A stretch of 40,447 nt of DNA from Spirogloea muscicola (Eukaryota; Streptophyta; Zygnematophyceae; Spirogloeales; Spirogloeaceae): positions 311,230 through 351,676 of the forward strand of contig WELB01000095.1 of the NCBI GenBank assembly GCA_009602725.1. Reading direction: 5' to 3'. The notes beneath the pieces were generated by a model. It ran no database searches, was not told where the DNA came from, and saw nothing but the letters and a program-made list of their open reading frames with translations. The translations under genes and the position numbers were made by a program. Each line of letters begins with the position of its first letter. Position 1 is the first letter of the stretch. This document shows positions 1 through 10,700 of the stretch, in pieces.

Positions 1-262
1 TGTCTGCAACGAGCTCAGGCGTATGCTCTGCATCAGAAAGCTGGTCGAGCCTTAGCTGCTGGCACAAGAGCTAGTCAATTGCCGTCCGGTATTCGAGCGT
101 CAGCTAGCGACCTCTATGTGCTGACTCGTGGTTACTGAGCGGGTCAGCTTAGCAGCAGGTGACGTACATTTGTCCAATGTGCTTGCCTTTGTACTTGGCC
201 ACACATGGCCTCCACATCTCTTAATATACACGCATTTCCATTGGGAGTGCCACTTCTTTCTC
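1..262 (+). mobile_element. 3' end of a LINE (ORF C-terminus plus 3' UTR), cut by the window edge
   Basis: Frame 1 is open from base 1 to a TGA at 136–138. It gives about 45 residues that end in DLYVLTRGY. The part around ALHQKAGRALAAG matches the same region of the two larger fragments at 266–690 and 716–1115 (ALHLRAGRALAA), which identifies it as the extreme C-terminus of the same retrotransposon protein. The stop is followed by a 3' UTR starting GCGGGTCAGCTTAGCAGCAGG. Bases 68 to about 236 recur almost unchanged at 38000–38168. The last part (about 240–262) resembles the end of another tail type found at 2,400–2,440 and 30,050–30,080, so this end is probably itself inserted into an older tail. 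It is non-functional as seen here. Confidence 0.75.
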
Positions 263-265
263 TCT

Positions 266-690
266 TCAGTAAGTACGAGTGAGGAGCCTCAGATCCGACA
301 GACTAGCTGCCGGGAAGCTATCACCCTGACGAAAGCCAGCGCCCGCAGCGAGAGCACGGCCAGCTCGCAGATGCAGAGCGTGGGCCATGGACCGCTGCAG
401 GGATACAGAGAGGCGCATCCGATATACCTGAGCCCACGAGCCCGCGGCGTTGAAGTCGGCTGGCTCGCTGCGTCTGCGGGACACAGCCCGCCGCGCAAGC
501 CTAGCCAACAGGTCAAGCCACTGGGACCCAAGAGCCCCGTGCACGTCCACCGCCAAGGGGACGAACTCGTCGGCCGGTGGGTGGTCGGAGTGCTTGGCCG
601 CCTTGCAGCGAGCGGCCTTCGAGGCAGCGTGGCCGGCCCGCGAGGCAGAGAGCCCCAGGTTGGAGCGGTCAACCACATCCTGGAAGGACG
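266..690 (-). mobile_element. LINE fragment, restriction-like-endonuclease end of ORF
   Basis: On the minus strand an open frame of about 136 residues ends at a stop at 266–268 with LRLLTRTY. It contains KAAKHSD, then EFVPLAVDVHGALG. This is the conserved end of the restriction-like endonuclease (REL) domain that follows the reverse transcriptase in R2/CRE/NeSL-type non-LTR elements. The assignment is by motif memory, not by a search. The fragment is 5'-truncated and has no reverse transcriptase. It is the left arm of a large inverted repeat with 716–1115. Downstream on the minus strand it runs into the tail at 240–265. Confidence 0.7.
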
Positions 691-1112
691 CCCTTCGCTG
701 ACGTAGTCACTACTGATGTGGTCGACCGCTCCAACCCGGGGCTCTCTGCCTCGCGGGCAGGCCATGCTGCGGCGAAGGCCGCTCGCAGCAAGGCGGCCAA
801 GCACTCCGACCACCAGCCTACAGATGAGTTCGTCCCCTTGGCGGTGGACGTGCACGGGGCTCTCGGGTCCCAGTGGCTCGACCTGCTGGCCCGGCTTGCG
901 CGGCGTGCCGTGTCCCGCAGGCGCGGCGAGCCGGCTGACTTCAACGCAGCTGGCTCGTGGGCTCAGGTGTACCGGATGAGATTGTCAGTGTCCCTCCAGC
1001 GATCCATGGCCCATGCTCTACATCTGCGTGCTGGCCGTGCTCTCGCTGCGGCCTCTGGCTTTCGGCAGGGGGATAGTTTTCCGGCAGCTAGTCTGTCGGA
1101 TCTGCGGCTCTG
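297..1112. repeat. Large inverted repeat, arms of about 390 bp, short centre
   Basis: Bases 297–690 and the reverse complement of 716–1112 match along their whole length with scattered substitutions. Examples are GACAGACTAGCTGCCGG at 297 against CCGGCAGCTAGTCTGTC near 1081, and CCAAGGGGACGAACTCGTC against GACGAATTCG-like sequence near 826. Only about 25 bases separate the arms. Both arms are LINE REL fragments. A transcript across the region could fold into a long imperfect hairpin. Confidence 0.8.
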
Positions 1113-1115
1113 TCG
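716..1115 (+). mobile_element. LINE fragment, restriction-like-endonuclease end, inverted copy of 266–690
   Basis: The plus frame (open from before 716 to 1197) carries VVDRSNPGLSASRAGH, KAAKHSD and FVPLAVDVHGALG, nearly identical to the minus-strand protein of 266–690. Both copies share FRQGDSFPAASLSDLRL. The usual LTRxY-stop end is lost and the frame reads on to about 1197. Upstream residues ADVVTTDVV may be part of the nuclease active-site strand. I infer a 5'-truncated retrotransposon copy lying head to head with the first. No intact element is present. Confidence 0.7.
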
Positions 1116-2259
1116 TGCTATATCCTGTCGACTGCCTATTTGTGTCGATCTGACTAGGACAGCTGACTGGGCTTCACTCGTGGCCTTACTAGGCTGACTC
1201 ATTCACTTCGGTGGGTGATTCACGCTGAGGATGAAGGACCACTTTTCTCTCTATGTGGCTCCTAGGCTGGGTCATACACTTTTGTGTGTGATTCACGCGA
1301 ACAATGGAGGACCACCCATCTTTGATTCTCTCTTTCGGCGACACCAACGACATCGACCGCTCCTCAATGTGGACGACAACAACAACATCGACCGCTCATC
1401 AAATGCGGACGACTACAACAACGGAGCGACTACAAGGGCCCAGGCCCACACGCGACGCCGACCGTCAGAAGACCGTTCGAGGCGCAGCGAGGGAAGCCCA
1501 TCTGAAGGTACCTCAACCACCCACGAGACCGTGAAGGTGGGCGCTACCGAAGCGGTGGCGGGGCGATCGTGGAACGGACGGCTGAAGATGACCATCCTTC
1601 GGTCGAGCCAGCCCCTGCGACGGATGACGGCCCACGACAGCCGACCATCCAGCTTAGCCAACCAGCGTAGCCAACGGCCGCACCTGTGGCCTATCAGGTA
1701 GCGCTAGGGTTTCGCCGCGCCCGGCCCAAGTCGGGGCGAGCAGCCCTTGCAAAGCAGTCCGCCTTGCAAGTTTCACCCTCTTGCCGCGAGCCACGCCTGC
1801 GCCAACGCCGCGCCATAGAAGCGTAGAGCCTAGGGCAGGAGCCGCAGCAGCTAGTGAGCCGAAGCACGGACCCGTGTCCCGACTACGAGAAGTCGAGGTG
1901 ATTCTGTGGTGAGCAGCCTTGTGTGTTGTGCCGTGTATCACCAGCTTTACACTAACTTGAGCACTAGTACTCAGATCGCATCAGCTAAGGCTGTGCATTG
2001 AGGCCTAGTGGCGTCATCATCGATTGCATTTACTGACCAAACTACAGGTTCTGATTTGGACAATTCTGTACTTCCTTCTTATGTTGTGAGACTATTACAA
2101 TTCTCAATGTTGGCCTGTCATTGGACTGTTTCCTTTCAGTTTGGCCAACAGGATCGACACTTCCTTTCGGTTTGTTACCTGTGTAGTCTGGCACGTCAGT
2201 GTTTGTCTTTATTCTAGACCTATCGACGCCATTGCGCAATCGACGCCATCTCGCATGAC
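1116..2259. other. Intergenic stretch without a recognisable gene; short tandem repeats
   Basis: No gene can be supported. There are two imperfect copies of a roughly 70-base unit (about 1190–1261 and 1262–1330), each with TAGGCTG...GTGATTCACGC...GGACCAC. Next comes a short duplication containing CATCGACCGCTC (about 1345–1420). Then follow about 280 bases of GC-rich sequence (1650–1930) and a more AT-rich stretch to 2259. Open frames here lack any domain I recognise. Decayed transposon sequence is the likeliest content. Confidence 0.5.
1190..1330. repeat. Two-copy imperfect tandem repeat
   Basis: Each unit begins TAGGCTG, continues through a TCATxCACTT-like stretch and GTGATTCACGC, and reaches a GGACCAC core followed by a T-rich end. 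The two units are adjacent and differ at many positions. Confidence 0.6.
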
Positions 2260-2440
2260 AGCTCCTCACTCGTCACTACTGAGTGATCCATCCTCCCCCT
2301 GTGCTGACGTGACATTTTCAGGCCCCTCTGTAGCTGCTAAACGCTTGTCGGCCCCTCCGAACCCTTGTCAATTCTTTTTGGGCTGGCTTTTCACAGCCCT
2401 TGCCCCCATTTGGAGTGCCCCTTCTTTCGCTGAGCTCGAG
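2260..2440 (+). mobile_element. LINE 3' tail (plus copy of a tail-to-tail pair)
   Basis: It starts with the last codons of the LINE ORF (ACTCGTCACTACTGA, T-R-H-Y-stop) and continues with the tail sequence GTGATCCATCCTCCCCCTG. It ends with the stem-loop GGGCTGGCTTTTCACAGCCC and the run TTGCCCCCATTTGGAGTGCC. The same tail occurs in reverse at 2503–2725 and again near 29,720–30,090. This is a very short 5'-truncated copy. Confidence 0.7.
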
Positions 2441-2502
2441 GGGGCTAAGTTCAGCAATTACACGGATACAGCTCCCTTGATGTAAGGCAATGGCCGTAGG
2501 AC

Positions 2503-2725
2503 AGAAGAAGAAGTGGCACTCCCAATGGGGGCAAGGGCTGTACAAAGCCAGCCCGAACAGAATTGACAAGTTCGAAGGGGCCAAATGACGGAGGGGCCTA
2601 AAGCGCTTAGCAGCGACGAAGGGGCCTGAAGATGCTACATCAAAACGGGGGGAGGATGGAACTTTCAGTAGTTACGAGTGAGGAGTTTCAAATCCGACAG
2701 ACTAGCTGCCGGAAAACTAGCCTAA
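2503..2725 (-). mobile_element. LINE 3' end (minus copy), ORF C-terminus plus tail
   Basis: Read on the minus strand it encodes FPAASLSDLKLLTRNY-stop, the conserved LINE C-terminus. A tail with CCATCCTCCCCCC, a GGGCTGGCTTTGTACAGCCC stem-loop and TTGCCCCCATTGGGAGTGCC follows. Together with 2260–2440 it makes a second inverted pair, here tail to tail with about 65 bases between. Confidence 0.75.
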
Positions 2726-2869
2726 AGTAGGACAGTCTTTCCCAGTAGAAGACAGCTCTTCCAAATCACGGCAGTGGCTGTGGGTGGCCAGCCCAGTGAA
2801 GGAATGAACTAAAGTTTAATAGGCCAGACACAAGCGCTATAGCACACAGCGACTCAAGCAGCCATTGGG

Positions 2870-3015
2870 TGCTCAATAGTCCCTGTAAGAGGCCAGCTCA
2901 AAGGGATGTGCAAGGTCCACAATGCCCGGAACTTGACTTGCGAACGCCGGCTGAAGGGGGACTTCAGTAAGCGCAAGTGAGCGCGAGCAGATCCGACAGG
3001 CTAAATTGCGGACTG
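2870..3015 (-). mobile_element. Diverged LINE 3' end
   Basis: The minus strand reads LSDLLALTCAY-stop, a diverged form of the LINE C-terminus. The tail after it contains CTTTGAGCTGGCCTCTTACAG, a degraded version of the tail stem-loop. It lies about 270 bases beyond the SWEETIE stop codon. Confidence 0.5.
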
Positions 3016-3280
3016 AAGTATATGACGTCATGACGTTGGCATTGATGCATGAGACCTTTTTGTTTACTAACGTAGCGGACACACATTAACAAATTTGGCC
3101 AGAGGACAGTGAGCCTCAATACCTCAAGACAGTTCTCAGAAATTATGTCCTCAGGTGCTGCACAAATCAGGCTGGCAAATAGTCAACACATATGTAGCAA
3201 ATACAAAAGTGCTCGTCCGTCTGTGCCCGATGCAGATATTCCAAAATTTGACATGTTAATTCGCAAAAATGGCCCATCAT

Positions 3281-4753
3281 TTAGGGCACACTTCGTTCAT
3301 CGACCGTGGCTGTTGAAGGATCCATGCCAACGATTGAGGAGGATTGCCCAACAAGGACCACCTTATCTACTTCCAGTTCAGAAAGGCTTTCCTCCAGTTC
3401 ATTTGCAGCTCCATTCTTGTCTGATGGGACATTGGGTACGCTTGAAGGTTCACCAGCCTTGTCTTCTCTCTCGGGAACGATATCAGCTCCTTCTTCAATC
3501 GGGCTAGCATAGGTAGCAGGATCTAACGACCTTGAAGTAGAGAAAGACACCTCAGGGGCAGGGCTAACATTTACTAAATGACCAACTTCGTCAACTGCGT
3601 GGCGCTCCTCCACACCTGTAGCCTCCTCAACAATTGGCCACTCTTGGTCCACGACCTTCTCTGTCATGCCACCATAATCTTGCGCAACATCCTCCGGAAT
3701 CCCATTTGCCTGACTATCTATTGCTGGCGGCAAATCACCAACAGAACATTCTTGCGGCAGAAGTTGCTGCCCGATATCTCCTCGGCATTCCTGAGCAAGA
3801 CTATCCTCATTCAAGGATGTCGAAGCAGCCACGGAGGAGTGTACGTTTGTGGAACATATCTCATTCTCCTCAGCAACAGGAGCTGCTGCAGCTACATCTC
3901 CACTCTCTGGTGTAGCATCATCAGCAGCTGTAAGCTTATCATCAGCAGCTGTAAGTTCTTCCTCGTCAGATGTCTGAGTCAGAGATGCTGTTGACGGGTG
4001 TGCCTCAAGGATATCTGGTTGCTGCTGCTGTTGCTCAAACAGAGCGCTTGTATGGGGCTGCAACCTATCCTGCTCAACCGAGACCCATGTAGATGGACCG
4101 TATGGCCCTGATGAGAAGTCATCCCAGTCCTCATCTCGGTCCCCCACGGTGTCCCTCACCTCTCCCTGTGCTGGCTCACCTTGCATATCTTGAGACAAAT
4201 GATCGACATTATCTGCTGATTGGCCTGCAGCCGTAGTGTCTTCTGTGGAGGAATGCATGTTGCTGCCTTCCACTGTCGTCTGAAAGTCATCCCAGTCGTC
4301 GTCGATCTCTTGCTGCTCGGTCGCACCCTGCGGCCTTGCCTGAGAGGGTCCAGGCTCCACCTCGGAGGACACTTGGCCTGGGCTGTCTTGGGCTGCAACA
4401 GACGAAGCAGTCATAAGTCGAGGCTCCCCAGTTGCTGCTCTTGCTTCACTTGACACAGGTGCAGCCAGGGTTTGGGACTTATCCCCATCCTCCTGGACGT
4501 CCAAGCTCTGAACCTGCAAAGAAGCTGATGCGAGAGGGTCGCCTTCATTGCTCGACGTTGGAGCATAAGGGGACCTAAAGTCGTCCCACTCTTCCTCATC
4601 GCCTTCCTGGAAGTCCTTGACGTGGCTCTGCTTTGGAGCTGACGGGAGGGGGACTACTAATCTGAAGGGAGTTGTAGCTGCCGGGAGTGGTGGCTTCATG
4701 GCTGCAGTGGGCACTTTAGATTCCTGCTGGGGCACCGAGCTCCTGATCATTGC
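3281..4753 (-). other. SWEETIE-like gene, last exon: acidic disordered tail with three WDDF motifs
   Basis: One long exon of 490 codons plus stop, entered at a GTGCAG acceptor in phase 0. It begins AMIRSSVPQQES, then has a proline-rich stretch and three acidic WDDF motifs: EEEWDDFRSPYAP, DDDWDDFQTTVEG and DEDWDDFSSGPYG. The rest is rich in E, D, S, A and Q, with a Q5 run and an in-frame duplication of about 21 bases (TAADDK twice, near 3925–3960). Plant SWEETIE also has WDxF-type repeats at its C-terminus. W-x-x-F motifs in acidic context are known ligands of adaptor ear domains (AP-1 gamma, GGA), so an AP-1 contact site is a reasonable inference. Confidence 0.8.
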
Positions 4754-7700
4754 CTGCACCATGACAAATGGGCAGACTAGCTCACATCTCACCTCTGGGC
4801 TTGCAGTATCGTTGACGGTGGCATGCAGCCGCCTAGATATGACACATGCTAGTTTTGTTCCCACTTTACCACTATTTCCACCACGGGCATGACCTGGCAA
4901 AGTACCTGGAGCTCTCGCCGACTTTGTTCATCAAGTGAGGCCACCGCTGTTCGAAATTGTTGAGCAGCTGTTGGAGTTGCTACGAGGTGCGTCACCAGCT
5001 TCACGGCCAAGGATGCAAGGCCTGCCTGAGCCTGTCAGGAAACAGGAAGAGAAGCTGGAATCAATCACGCAATGACTCCCCCTTATCTTGCAGTACTGCT
5101 TGCAGCAGAGGGTATGATTAACAGTAGATGCCACGTAGCCAAATGAACACTAGCAAGACAAGTGGCACAGTCTAATGCCGTTGGAATACTGCTCAAAGAC
5201 TAGCCTTGGTTGATCATGAAAGGGGTGAAGCACGCGTGTGAAGGTTGTGAAGGAGCAATTCACTTGGAGATAAGCAAGCAAGTATCGGCAACGTACCATT
5301 TCACTACCAGTTGACAGGCCTGACTGGCCTCCGGACACAGCGACCACACAGTGCAGAAGCAGCAGAAGTACAGCCACTTGTGCGTCCTCTCCTTCCACCA
5401 GACTATGCAAGAGCAGTAGTACCTTGAGGACCTCCCCCAACACTCCTGCGGTTGTGCTTCCAAGAGGCATCTACATTGCCAAGCCCGTCAATCAGGTACG
5501 GTGCAACGAGCTCGTGCAACTGTTGGGCTTGAAGACAGCACATGCCCAAGCAATAACAGCAACCTAGCTTAGCTTAAAACCAACAAGACTTTGGGGCAGG
5601 AAGAGTACAGCTCAATACAAACTCTAGATATGATGGGCATCTGTGCCAGCAGTCACACCTGCAAATAGTGAGGAGGCTCTCCAGTTCATGATTGCTTCAT
5701 CTCTATAACAGGCACTATGGTCTGATGCAAAGCTTGGTACCTGACAGGCATTGTACACGAGCTCCACTGCTGACAACCCAAGAGCTTGTGTGCACAATAG
5801 AGACCACCTGTGCTTTGTGCCACGTGGAATTTCAGCAGATCCAGCTTGGAGCAAGGCTTTGAGTGCTTGCAACCCAGCCATCTGTACCTGCACAAACATA
5901 TCCTTGTTTGTTCCAGTAAAGCAAGACCAGGAAGAGACAGGTATTGCACCACAGCTACGAGTGCTATAGCTTCAAAGGCATCCATGACAGACATGCCGTC
6001 TACAATTATTGCCCTTGACTGTTGTACAAAATACATAGCCACAACCTGTGTGCTTGGCGAGGTGAATGTCGAGAGAAAGCAGGCCACACATCTCCTATGA
6101 GCTATGTGGCTGAGGCTTCCAGTCTCTGTCTTCGTTGACGAAGTCAAGGAGGTTGCCAGCATCCCCATGGTTGTCAGAAGCACCGGCAGACGCGTTGCTA
6201 CTTCACCATAGACATCAACTTGAGGCCGACTCCTCTCTGAAATGCTGGGCCGACGGAAGATGCCTGAGATGATGCGATCCACTGCTGCACCGAGGCTTTC
6301 CATCAAAGCACAGCAGACCTCCTCCTTCTGGCCTTCCCATCCATAGGGGCGCTCTTCCTTATCTGCGTAATCCACGAACTTTATGAAGCACATATGAAGA
6401 ACACCAAGTAGAGCAATGTCAAGTGTGCATATGATGAGTCTGTTTCAGTGATACTCTTTGGCGAGAATGCATCGACAAAGGAGGTGGAGGAAGTGAAAGT
6501 GACAAGCAAATACCTGTATCTGAGGATGCAAGGTTGGCAAGGTTAATGATGAAGCTCTGTGCAGATGCCAAGTTGGCGATTGGGCCAACTTTCAAGGCCC
6601 TCAAGCTTGCGCAAAGTAATTGGGGCATCAACAAGCAGCGACCCTGGTGTGCAGCAACAGTTGTATCATTTGCCTGGACAAGCACTCATCAGGCAAGACG
6701 GCCAATCACAGTAGCAAGGTAGCGACAAATAGCATGTGAAAAGTTCTCAAAAGAGCACCATAGAAACCAGAATTTAAACCTGAGAGTCAAGCCGCATTGC
6801 AAATGTCTCCATAGCTTCATACATCCACAGGAGGAGAGTCTCATCTTCTGGTGTGCTAGGGGTGCTTGCACCCGGAAAACCATCACTGCAAAAATGAAAG
6901 CAGAGAAGTGGAAGCAGGAGAATGTACCGCTCAGGTGAAGAAGCACAGTGTGTGTTGATTAGCGTATAGAGTGACGCAAAAGCTTGCCACCTTGTCTGAT
7001 GGCCATTCTGCAGAGTAGTAGGCAGCACTTCTGCAGCACTAGTCTCAAGATTTTTCACCTTCCCAAGCTTCTATGGAAGAAAGTCAATCCAATCTCTGCC
7101 GCTGCTAACGCCAGACTACGCTTCTTCCAGTATATGGATGGCACAGCAATGATGACCTGCAGAAGCATTAGTCATCCACACAAAACATCTGTGATCCTCA
7201 GATTCAATCACATTGCTCATGCTATGTTCTGACTGTGGCTTATATTTCTCGATTGCTGATTAAAATCACTAATCAGCTACAACACAGCACTCCACATACA
7301 ATACCTGTTTGACAAGAAGAGCTGCAGCTTCTTTGATTTTGGCTGTGCGCTCGAGTTCCAAATCCTGCAAAATCTGGAGAGCACAAGCAACCACCATCCA
7401 TCTTCATCCACAACTAGCTAATTTGCAGTGCCAAGCAGCAGTCAAAGTTGGTCAATATCTGGCCATGCTTATGCGACTGTTCTGGCAAATTGTGTGGGAT
7501 AGAGCTTAGATATGTGGGATAGACAATCCTGCTTACCTCAAAGAGTTCCTGGCAAAGCTCTTGAGCGAGGAACTCTGGTGAGCAGAATGAGGGCGTGGTA
7601 AGACTCAGCAGGGCACGCAGGGCCAGCAGTTGAGAATCTTTGTCAGGAGGAGCAGCTTCAGCAAAACTTCCAAAGGTCCCATTGCCTGAAGCCGCAATAC

Positions 7701-10700
7701 TCCCGAGTGTTGAGAGGGTCTCTGGAGTCTGCATGACAAGGACAGCTTACCCAGTCATGGTTTGAAGGAGGCAAAAGCACCTGGCATCACACATGGTCAT
7801 TGAAAACAGTATATAATGCATAATAGACATAGAGCTTCGTAAGCCATGGCACAATCTGTCATTCTTGGGCACTGTTGGTAGAAGTACCTGCTGGACAGTA
7901 TCCTCACAGAGGACCATCAGAGCCAAAGCCCATAGCTGATGGTAGTCAGCAGAGTCCAAGATCAAATTATAGGTGTCTACCACGTCAGTGCTGGCAGGAC
8001 TACCCTTTGCATAAGCTCCTACTGTTATTGCTTCTAGCACAACGGGCCACGCTTCCTCCAAGTGTAACCGCACCGCGTCAGCTGCTGTTGGAGACTGAGT
8101 GCCCTGCAGAAATGGCTTATAGCCCATCTGTAGTGACAAAGGTAACTCATGAGAGACGTACTCAGACACAGTAGTAGACTGCGAGTCCAGCATGTGCTGT
8201 GCAATCAGACATCAAGCGCTGCTAGCACATGCCAACATACACAGCAGCTTTGACTGGCATGAGCTAGCCCAAAGAAGTTGTTGCACAGAATACCTCATGC
8301 GTGTCAAATCACTCTCCATATACACAAATACAGATGCTTAACAAGGATAGGCTATGATCTGAAAAGCTGACTATCTGGACTACCCACCTTAGAGGATGGC
8401 TGGATGTGAAAGGAAGCGTAGTCCTTGAGAATAGCCATCCAGCAGTCTTTGAGCAGCAAGGAATGCTTCAGTAACAATGGCAGCACAACTTTGGCATCTG
8501 TGCTTTGACGCTCTTGAGCAACCCCACTATCTGGGACATGCATTGAGCATTGAACATCCGACCCATGAAGTCCAGTCATCGCAAAGCACTTCACACTAGC
8601 AAGGGCCACCAAGAGACCGATCTGCACCTGAGTTCACAAGCGCAAAGAAAGTGGAGGAGGACGAGATGGCCTGATTTCAGATTCTTGTATCATGTATGAG
8701 AAGAACAGAGCCATGAAGTGGACGACTAGATTGCATAAGGCAGTTGATCAGGCATGTTGGAAACAAGTCATCTTCATAATTGATTGAGCAGCAGACTGGC
8801 GTGGTAACCCTTGTCTTTAGTCAGGATGAAGGCCATCAGACTCCCTTTGCACACACGCACACAAATAAATGCATCTCGCATTTCACGAAATTACAGCATT
8901 TTGCAGCTAAGCTACACCCTGAGCAACTTGCATAGCTGACTTGCCTTTGATCCAACCCACTCAGCAAATGAAGGATAGGCGAGCTTGTCCCACTCAATAA
9001 GCAGATTTGACATGAGTCCAACAAGCCGCTGAAGTACTCCTCTATTTCCACCTGATATGTCGGTCATGATCATCTATGCCAAAAAGCACAATTACATGAG
9101 AGGTAAGCATCTCCACCCAACGGCACAAGTTATGAGGCTGTCAGTATGACTAGCCTGTACGTATCAAACAGCAGACGAACTGAATGGGAATTACAGTCAT
9201 GTATCATTGTATGTGCATTATCCAATGTATTGAAGCCTGGATGCTTGTAACTACTTTATGCTGAGTTGAGCTAGGGTCTGACCGCTGCCGCAAGCTTGGC
9301 TCCAGCCGACAGCAGCAGTGGTCCAGCGGAGGCATCAAAAGCTGTTCTCAGGGCAGAGAGTAGTTGTGCCTACAGAGACAACAAACCCTTAAGTTCCAGC
9401 AGGGTGCAGATTTCTTTCAAGAATATACTGTTGCAGCCTTGCCTTTCAGGAATATTTCATGCTTACCTCTACTTCTATGCTTACGTGCAATGGATGTCAA
9501 CAATTACTGAGCCCATCTACATGACAACCTGCAATCTAGGGTGTCGCAATGACTATGGAGCAGCCAGCCTGTCAAATCATAATGTGCAAACAACAGTGAC
9601 AATGAGACGCTTTACACGCAGTAAGTTTCACTTTGGTGGATGCAGTACCTGGTATTGCTCAAGAATGCTATGACCCTCAACGTCAGGATCTTGAGCTCTA
9701 GAAAACTGCAAGCATAGCAGAGTTGCAGCTTCAAGCTGCTCAGCAACAACCTAGGGAAGTACTCGATGCCTCAAACTGCCACATGCAGCAAGCTGCACCT
9801 ATCCACACACTTCATCTATCCTCCACATGACAGTGCAAGCATTCAACCCCTCATGAAGGACACTGTGGAGTACTTACACAGAGAATCTGGGCATACTCTT
9901 ACTGTGCTCACCTTTGAGAGTATTGTAGAAAGGGTGTATACACCTAGAGGTTTTACTCGCTCCATTGTCCCTGTTGCAACCTACAGTCCAAGTCCTTGAG
10001 AGAAAATTAACACCGGGCAACTTGACTAGCAGCCTTGTAAACCAACAGATTGTGCTGAAAGGCTTGTTTATGGCACTGGCGCATAAGGAAGCAGTGCCGT
10101 GAAGGCTACAGGTCATTGCTTCTGTAGGAGCCCTCCTCTTCTACAAGGCAAGTTGCACACAAAGGTAGATGTTTCAGTAACTACCTGGTATGCAAGGGCC
10201 ACTAGCTCAGAAAGATGAAGGACGAGCCAGTCTGCCTGTAAAGCCTCATCTTCAGCTGAAGGGTCCACCAAGCTCTTCTCTTGGCGTGACTGGTGCTGCA
10301 TACGCAGCTGGCGGGCCAGCATGAGGTCAGTGTGTGCTGGATGATCACCCACAGCGTTTGGGAGCCTGCTCAGGCACCTGCGAGAGGCAGGAATATGCAC
10401 AGAGGTAAGTCAGTACGACTGTTCAGTGCGAACAAAGACAGGGATACTAATGACTTGGTGGTGAGATACGAATGCTACGCATACAAGCAGAAGTGCCATG
10501 CATTCCCTGACTCGGAGCAACAGTCATTTACTTGAACTAAGCAAGAGTGAGAAGATCTACTATGTTGACCTACTCTGCAGCAAACAGCCTAGTCTGGAAT
10601 CTCGGTAGCTGGCCAGCTGCTTCAGTTGCTCCGCCTTCTATGGCAGCTTGGCTACCCTTGTTTGTTGACAGGTCTTCATCTACAGAGCGTGCAACCATGC

